Assembly: GCF_038595055.1 (NCBI RefSeq)
Contig: NZ_CP152002.1
Span: 2,462,501-2,526,500 of the forward strand
Source of the DNA: Paenibacillus sp. FSL R7-0345
GTDB lineage: Bacteria; Bacillota; Bacilli; Paenibacillales; Paenibacillaceae
Direction: 5' to 3'
Length of the DNA: 64,000 nt
Part shown: positions 59,498 through 64,000 of the stretch, piece after piece
Numbering within the stretch: position 1 is the first letter of the stretch
How the letters are laid out: each line of letters opens with the position of its first letter
Notes under the pieces: generated by a model
Seen by the model: only the letters and a program-made list of their open reading frames with translations
Databases searched by the model: none
Told to the model about the DNA's origin: nothing
Position numbers and translations under genes: made by a program

Positions 59498-60352
59498 TTG
59501 GAGTTTAAAGGAGCTATGGGCGGTTTATACCGCATCACGGAATGGATTTCACGCATTGCCTTCAGCAATATATTGTGGGGACTGTGTTCGATTCCGTTTC
59601 TGTTTATTGCTGTTATGAAGATCATTATGCTGGGTTCGGCGACTGGCGGGGCTAACGAACAGCTTACACTCAACTGGGCGCTGGGGATTTTGGCACCGTT
59701 CACAGTGTTTCCGGCTACAGCCGCACTGTTTACTGTTGTGCGCAAATGGGTGATGGGGAATACGGATGTCAGTACGTTCCGTACCTTTTTTCAGGGCTAC
59801 AAAGAGAATTATCTCAAGAGCATGCTTGGGGGACTCATCTATACCGTGCTGTTTGTTGTAATGTACGTTGATGTGACCGTATACATGACTCAGATGGCCA
59901 ATTTCAGAATTGTTGGAATTCTGATGCTGGTGCTGATGATTATTCTGTTTGTATCGATGTTTAACTTCTTTTCGATTGTCGTTCATTATCAGATGACCTT
60001 TAAGGAAGTGATCAAGAACTCTGTCCTGCTGACCATCGCCCGGCCTATCCGTGTGTTCTCCACATTGATTGGTTCTGCAGTGCTTGCATATATAGGTCTG
60101 CGGTACCCTGTGTTGTATGTGATCTGCATTCCTACACTGGTTGCTATGTTGGCTTTCTTTAACTTCTTTGCTACATACAACAAGCTGCAGCTGCAGGTTG
60201 AGAAGAAGCAGCAGCAGGAGCTGGAAGCCCGGGAGGCTGCAGAAAAAGAAGAGCAGGAGCGGCTTCTTGCGGAAGCCGATGACGATGATGACGACGATGA
60301 TGATGACGATTACGATGACAAGGATGACTCCAAATCACCGAAGCGGATTTAA
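59498..60352 (+). CDS. DUF624 (YesL-like) membrane protein with poly-Asp tail
   Basis: 284 residues. Five or six membrane helices. FKGAMGGLYRITEWISRIAFSNILWGLCSIPF is the DUF624/YesL start, and ATAALFTVVRKWVMG a second family motif. The last 60 residues form a charged coil (EKKQQQELEAREAAEKEEQE) and then a run of ten Asp within a Glu/Asp-rich tail, unusual for the family and possibly a Ca2+ or RNA-polymerase-like acidic binding surface; that is a guess. YesL members often sit by sugar ABC transporters, none is here. TTG 59498 follows GGAGGAAGGG. Confidence 0.85.
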   Translation: MEFKGAMGGLYRITEWISRIAFSNILWGLCSIPFLFIAVMKIIMLGSATGGANEQLTLNWALGILAPFTVFPATAALFTVVRKWVMGNTDVSTFRTFFQGYKENYLKSMLGGLIYTVLFVVMYVDVTVYMTQMANFRIVGILMLVLMIILFVSMFNFFSIVVHYQMTFKEVIKNSVLLTIARPIRVFSTLIGSAVLAYIGLRYPVLYVICIPTLVAMLAFFNFFATYNKLQLQVEKKQQQELEAREAAEKEEQERLLAEADDDDDDDDDDDYDDKDDSKSPKRI

Positions 60353-60422
60353 CATCAGCGTTACAATCTGAGGCAAATAGGGACGAGAATTTTATTCCAG
60401 TGTAAATTAAAGCGCATACAGG

Positions 60423-60451
60423 TTTACTTTTTCGTCAAAACGCAATATAAT
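60423..60451 (+). promoter_or_regulatory. Promoter of 6S RNA
   Basis: TTTACT (60423-60428), 17 bases, perfect TATAAT (60446-60451), about eight bases before the predicted 5' end of the RNA. Confidence 0.8.
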
Positions 60452-60458
60452 AGTTATA

Positions 60459-60647
60459 AATCCTGCGATGTACGTTACGGTTGCTCGTTGTTTTGAACCA
60501 ATGATAATGTCTCGGGAGACTTATTACGGAGCGCGGCTGAACAGCCCTGTCTATATGACCTGGGGAATTCAAAAACGACTTCTGCGGTCACCCACCTGCT
60601 CTCGCAGGTTCAGAAGACACTGTAGCCGGACGGCATAGGCGGGTTTT
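60459..60647 (+). ncRNA. ssrS: 6S RNA
   Basis: About 187 bases. The sequence TAATGTCTCGGGAGA, then ATGACCTGGGGAATTCAAAA, the CTGCTCTCGCAGGTTC hairpin and GTAGCCGGACGGC near the 3' end are, from memory, shared with Bacillus 6S RNA. The ends pair (CCTGC with GCGGG), closing the long hairpin with a central bubble that mimics an open promoter. 6S RNA binds SigA RNA polymerase and dampens transcription when growth slows. A consensus promoter lies just upstream and a terminator hairpin downstream. Confidence 0.9.
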
Positions 60648-60661
60648 CTACTGATTTTGAC

Positions 60662-60706
60662 AAGGTGCCCTGTATCCCGCAACTGCGGAGGCAGGGTACC
60701 TTTTTA
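60662..60706 (+). terminator. Terminator downstream of 6S RNA
   Basis: AAGGTGCCCTG and CAGGGTACCTT with an inner CCGC-AACT-GCGG stem, followed by T5. It lies 15 bases past the RNA's 3' end and probably catches read-through. Confidence 0.85.
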
Positions 60707-60848
60707 TTTGCAGCGTCTTTTTGGGAAGAGTGCCTGCGAATGCCTTTCTTACATAAGGATCAGGAAAGTGAGCAATGCTCTTTTGTTCCTGGGATAAGAA
60801 TGTTACACTGATAATAATGAACTTGGGACTAAAAGAGGGGGAAACATT

Positions 60849-61238
60849 TTGTCGCTCAAAAGAACATTGGTCGGTATTTTCCGCAGTCATGACGGAACAA
60901 GCGACCGTGCAAAGGATCCGGCATTAAAGACACGTTATTACACTCTTTCGAAAGACAAGGCATGGGATGAAGTCTCTTCAACGCTGAAGAAGGTACCTGG
61001 TTACAAAGTGCTGCATGAAGTGCAGTCCGTAGGAGAAATTACCCTGGAGAAAAGAACAGGGTTTGGCCGTACGCTGGACATCACAGTATCCGTACTGAAT
61101 ACCTCGCCGGTACGCTGCGGCATCGATATTTATTCCGCATCCAGAGGATCGCTTGGCGATCTGGGTGCCAACTACCGTGTAATTCAGCGCCTGTATGAAT
61201 CGCTGGACAAGAAGCTTGGCAAGTACAAGACGGAATAA
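60849..61238 (+). CDS. DUF1499-like cytosolic protein
   Basis: 129 residues. AWDEVSSTLKKVPGYKVLHE in the middle and IDIYSASRGSLGDLGANYRVIQRLYESL near the C terminus follow the DUF1499 pattern (W-x-A-V...SASR-x-G-x-x-DLG-x-N). Function unknown; no membrane segment. TTG 60849 has GAGGGGG about eight bases upstream. Single gene, convergent with tpx, sharing the terminator at 61314. Confidence 0.75.
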   Translation: MSLKRTLVGIFRSHDGTSDRAKDPALKTRYYTLSKDKAWDEVSSTLKKVPGYKVLHEVQSVGEITLEKRTGFGRTLDITVSVLNTSPVRCGIDIYSASRGSLGDLGANYRVIQRLYESLDKKLGKYKTE

Positions 61239-61313
61239 TCACACCTTCCGCTTTAGTTGTCCGGTGTTTGTATGCGGTTCCGGGAATCAATAATAGGATG
61301 TGTCATCTATATC

Positions 61314-61352
61314 AAAAAGCGGCGGAAGGAATAGCCTTCTGCCGCTTTTTTA
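61314..61352. terminator. Bidirectional terminator between convergent genes
   Basis: AAAAAGCGGCGGAAGG and CCTTCTGCCGCTTTTT pair with one mismatch around AATAG, with A and T runs on the two sides. Confidence 0.92.
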
Positions 61353-61388
61353 ACATATCATAGCTTTTAAAATGAAGGTTACAGCGGA

Positions 61389-61907
61389 CTACAGCAGTTC
61401 CTTGACAGCGGCGACCGCTGCATCATAATTAGGGTGCTCAGTCATTTCGCCAAGGTACTCAACATAGGTCAGTTTGTCATTTTTGTCGATAACAAAGATG
61501 GAACGCATATCCAGGCGGAACTCCTTAATCAGTACGCCATAAGCTTGTCCGAATGCGGCATCCTTATGGTCCGAGAGCGTAATAACCCGGTCAATGCCGG
61601 CAGCGCCGCACCAGCGGGCCTGGGCGAATGGAAGATCAGTGCTGATCGTGAGGATGACTACGTCGTCTCCAAGCTCAGCAGCTTCGCTGTTGAAGCGGCG
61701 GGTCTGGGCGTCACATACACCTGTGTCCAGGGAAGGCACGACACTGATCAGCTTGATTTTGCCGGCATAATCACGGAGTGAAGCATCCTCCAGCAGGTTC
61801 TTGCTTACTGTGAAATCCGGAGCGCTGTCTCCGACCTTGAGTTCGGGTCCTACCAGAGTGATCGGATTACCCTTGAATGCGGCTACGCCTGTTCTTTCTT
61901 GCGTCAT
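61389..61907 (-). CDS. tpx: Thiol peroxidase (Tpx)
   Basis: 172 residues, atypical 2-Cys peroxiredoxin that reduces peroxides with thioredoxin. Peroxidatic Cys65 in [15 protein letters not shown] and resolving Cys100 in ARWCGAAG are both present; [10 protein letters not shown] and [15 protein letters not shown] are family motifs. GAGGAGGAAG precedes the ATG by about eight bases. Single gene with a shared terminator. Likely cytosolic and involved in oxidative-stress defence. Confidence 0.95.
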   Translation of the reverse strand: MTQERTGVAAFKGNPITLVGPELKVGDSAPDFTVSKNLLEDASLRDYAGKIKLISVVPSLDTGVCDAQTRRFNSEAAELGDDVVILTISTDLPFAQARWCGAAGIDRVITLSDHKDAAFGQAYGVLIKEFRLDMRSIFVIDKNDKLTYVEYLGEMTEHPNYDAAVAAVKELL

Positions 61908-62018
61908 GTCCTTACTTCCTCCTCGAATTGCAATATTGGATTGTTACTGCCAGAATAAATTATAATCGTTTTAGAAGGCTTATGTCCAACCGGACAACAT
62001 ACATAAAGGATGGGTGCT

Positions 62019-62645
62019 ATGATATTCATACGTTACGAAAACTGGAAAAGCTATTTGCGGTATTATCCCGTAACCGTTGTTCTTCTGCTGGCCAACCTGT
62101 TAATGTTTATCGTTGTGTCGCTGAACGGCGGTTCAACCAATCTGGATACGCTGGTGAAATTTGGTGCTGTCGTCGATAACGGGCCGGAAAAGGAAGAGCT
62201 ATGGCGTTATTTTGCCGCTATTTTTTTACATAACGGATTTTCGCATCTGTTCTTTAACAGCTTCTCGCTGCTGGTATTTGCCCCGCCGCTGGAGCGGCTA
62301 CTGGGCTGGTGGAGATATGCGCTTTTGTACATTATGGGCGGGTTCCTGGCCAATGTCCTCTCGGTTGCACTCGGGCAGACGCCTGAAGCTTATACGGCAA
62401 CCGTATCTGTAGGCGCCTCAGGCGCAATATACGCTATTTATGGTGCGTTTCTATATATAGCCGTCCTGCAGAGGGGTATGATGGATGAGGGCTCACGCAA
62501 GACGCTGTACGGGCTGCTGGTAATGGGGATTGTTATGTCATTTGTTACGCCATATGTTAATTGGATAGCTCATCTGGGTGGCCTTGCCGCCGGATTTTTC
62601 CTGTATGGGCTGATTATCCGTTTACTAAAAAGAAGAAGGCGATAG
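62019..62645 (+). CDS. Rhomboid intramembrane serine protease
   Basis: 208 residues, about six membrane helices. HNGFSHLFFNSFSLLVF (helix 2, with the oxyanion His and Asn), SVGASGAIYAIYGAFLY with the nucleophilic Ser in GASG, and NWIAHLGGLAAGFF with the catalytic His form the dyad. It lacks the soluble extension of B. subtilis GluP, so it is a minimal rhomboid. ATG 62019 is preferred with AAAGG about ten bases upstream; ATG 62010 is too close. Substrates unknown. A LysR gene follows 13 bases on. Confidence 0.92.
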   Translation: MIFIRYENWKSYLRYYPVTVVLLLANLLMFIVVSLNGGSTNLDTLVKFGAVVDNGPEKEELWRYFAAIFLHNGFSHLFFNSFSLLVFAPPLERLLGWWRYALLYIMGGFLANVLSVALGQTPEAYTATVSVGASGAIYAIYGAFLYIAVLQRGMMDEGSRKTLYGLLVMGIVMSFVTPYVNWIAHLGGLAAGFFLYGLIIRLLKRRRR

Positions 62646-62658
62646 GAGAGGTTAGGGA

Positions 62659-63570
62659 GTGGAACTTAGACAGCTGCAGTATTTTCTGAAGGTTGCCCAA
62701 AAAGAGCATGTAACCAAGGCGGCGGAAGAGCTGCATGTAGCCCAGTCTGCTGTAAGCCGCCAGATTCATCAGCTGGAGCAGGAGCTTGGGGTTGATTTGT
62801 TTATGCAAAAAGGCCGTAATCTGCAGCTTACCCCGGTAGGTCAGCTGTTTTGCAAGCGTGTAGAGACGCTGTTGAAGGATCTGGAACGTTCTGTGGCGGA
62901 GGTGCATGAATTTCTTGATCCGGAGCTGGGTGAGATCCGGATCGGCTTTCCGCATAGTCTGGGTACACATCTGATTCCCTCCATTGTTGCAGAGTTCCGC
63001 CGGCTTTATCCAAATGTCAGATTCCGCTTTAAGCAGGGGACTTACGCGTCGCTTATCAAGGATGTATTGTCGGGTGAGGTGGATCTGGCATTCATTTCCC
63101 CTTTCCCGGAAAATGACGGACATGTTGCCGGGGATATTGTGATGACCGAGGAGCTGTTCGCCATTCTGCCGCAGCACCATCCGCTGGCCGGGGAAGAAGT
63201 AATCCGGCTTGAGCAGCTGCGCGATGAGAAATTTGTTTTGTTCAGTCAGGGATACTCTCTAAGACCGATTGTCTGGCAGGCCTGTATCCAGGCCGGGTTT
63301 AAGCCAAAGATCGCCTTTGAAGGCGGGGAGACGGATACGATCCGCGGCCTGGTTGCCGCCGGCATGGGGGTCAGCCTGCTTCCGGAGACGGCCCTGTACC
63401 AGACGAATCCGATGCAGCCGGCTCAGGTCAGGGTGGTGGAGCCGGCGGTCACCCGGACGGTGGGCATTATTCACCGCAGTGACGGCAAGCTGCCGCTGGT
63501 AGCCAGATCCTTCCGTACCTTTCTGCTGACTTATTTCAAGGACAAAAACAACAAAAACCCGGAAGCCTAA
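62659..63570 (+). CDS. LysR-family regulator, GltC-like
   Basis: 303 residues. N-terminal winged helix (MELRQLQYFLKVAQKEHVTK, then AEELHVAQSAVSRQIHQLEQELG) and a LysR effector domain. EIRIGFPHSLGTHLIPSIVAEF and GLVAAGMGVSLLPET closely recall B. subtilis GltC, activator of glutamate synthase. No gltAB is near, so the target is not known. GTG start with GGAGAGG about eight bases upstream. Probably cotranscribed with the rhomboid gene. Its stop lies inside the terminator hairpin. Confidence 0.88.
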   Translation: MELRQLQYFLKVAQKEHVTKAAEELHVAQSAVSRQIHQLEQELGVDLFMQKGRNLQLTPVGQLFCKRVETLLKDLERSVAEVHEFLDPELGEIRIGFPHSLGTHLIPSIVAEFRRLYPNVRFRFKQGTYASLIKDVLSGEVDLAFISPFPENDGHVAGDIVMTEELFAILPQHHPLAGEEVIRLEQLRDEKFVLFSQGYSLRPIVWQACIQAGFKPKIAFEGGETDTIRGLVAAGMGVSLLPETALYQTNPMQPAQVRVVEPAVTRTVGIIHRSDGKLPLVARSFRTFLLTYFKDKNNKNPEA

Positions 63571-63588
63571 AAGCCTTCCGGGTTTTTG
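63553..63588. terminator. Bidirectional terminator overlapping the LysR stop
   Basis: AAAAACCCGGAAG and CTTCCGGGTTTTT around CCTAAAAGC. The left arm codes the last residues of the LysR protein. Also placed to end the convergent YugP-type gene. Confidence 0.9.
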
Positions 63589-63610
63589 TTTCTGAAGCGC
63601 ACTGCAAATA

Positions 63611-64000
63611 TTAGTCGCGGTTTCCGAGGAACATGGTGATCAGGCGAAGCAGCTCGAGCAGTGAGACCAGAGCGGCAGCTACATAAGTCAAGGCAGCCGC
63701 GTTCAGTACTTTGGCTACACCGCGTTCTTCTTCATTGCGGATGAAGCCCTGCTCAACCATAACCTGACGGGCCCGGTTACTGGCGTTGAACTCAACCGGC
63801 AAGGTTACAAGCTGGAACGCTACAGCAGCGGAGAAAAAGATAATTCCGAGGCCGATAAGGTTGGTTGCGCTGAAAATAAAGCCTGCCAGCAGCATGAACG
63901 GTGCGACGCCTGAAGCAAAGTTAACGACCGGGAACATCCGGTGGCGGAGCGTCAGCATCGGATAGTGTACCTTATGCTGAATGGCGTGGCCAACCTCGTG
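63611..64000 (-). CDS. YugP-type zinc metallopeptidase, partial
   Basis: C-terminal 129 residues only; the gene runs out of the window on its 5' side. The first visible residues are HEVGHAIQHK, a complete HExxH zinc motif, followed by FASGVAPFMLLAGFIFSATNLIGLGII and two more hydrophobic segments with the conserved LPVEFNASNRA and EERGVAKVLNAAALTYVAAAL. This matches the YugP family of membrane zinc peptidases of unknown substrate. Confidence 0.9.
   Translation of the reverse strand, partial: HEVGHAIQHKVHYPMLTLRHRMFPVVNFASGVAPFMLLAGFIFSATNLIGLGIIFFSAAVAFQLVTLPVEFNASNRARQVMVEQGFIRNEEERGVAKVLNAAALTYVAAALVSLLELLRLITMFLGNRD

Overview
The window looks like chromosomal DNA of a Paenibacillus-type Firmicute. 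GC content is moderate to high and AGGAGG ribosome binding sites are strong, with many TTG and GTG starts. It carries YjcZ-type mini-proteins, YtxH, YitT, DUF1450, YutE-like and YtpB proteins, a Bacillus-style 6S RNA, and the Gram-positive coproporphyrin haem gene order hemE-hemH-hemY. No transposase, integrase, prophage or cas gene was seen. The genus is an inference from gene content, not from a database search.

Layout. 1-9 kb: an ABC exporter on the minus strand whose promoter carries a Fur-like palindrome, a YjcZ-type peptide, a CynX-like transporter, a methyltransferase, an Lrp/LysE pair, tRNA-Leu(CAG) and a four-PAS hybrid histidine kinase. 9-18 kb: a zinc-limitation module. A minus-strand group (CobW GTPase, permease, TIGR03943 protein) faces a plus-strand group of zinc-free ribosomal protein L33, a YciC/ZagA-type GTPase, ZnuC-ZnuB-ZnuA and zinc-free ribosomal protein S14. 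Zur-type operators (TCGTAAT-N-ATTACGA) sit in the rpmG promoter and, in tandem, ahead of znuC. The likely logic is that when zinc is scarce, Zur releases zinc uptake, zinc chaperones and zinc-free ribosomal proteins together.

18-28 kb: small acetyltransferase, methyltransferase and regulator genes, glutamate racemase, then about 1.3 kb of non-coding repeats (a 51-bp tandem array and a decayed 38-bp tandem array). These are followed by a LysM carboxypeptidase of the gamma-D-glutamyl-diaminopimelate type, a cysteine-free HesB-like protein with a DUF1450 partner, and an aldo/keto reductase behind a strongly structured leader. 28-43 kb: an RNA methyltransferase, an O-methyltransferase, an MFS transporter, hemEHY, CapA, a phosphodiesterase, a FAH-family protein, a DUF92 protein, and a TetR/YfmR/TPR group.

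43-64 kb: another repeat-rich gap, an NAGPA-type protein with an M42 peptidase, oligoendopeptidase F, a cold-shock protein, YtpB terpene synthase, phosphofructokinase, a MATE pump, a secreted DUF4015 glycosidase, YitT, the CshA-type helicase, a second YjcZ-type peptide, a DUF624 membrane protein, 6S RNA, thiol peroxidase, a rhomboid protease, a GltC-like regulator and the end of a YugP-type zinc peptidase.

The most unusual parts are the tandem Zur-embedded promoters, the three different decayed repeat arrays plus a dispersed CTAACGGAC/GTCCGTTAG repeat family, the structured aldo/keto reductase leader and the cysteine-free HesB protein. Functions are read from motifs by eye; no alignment or folding program was run.
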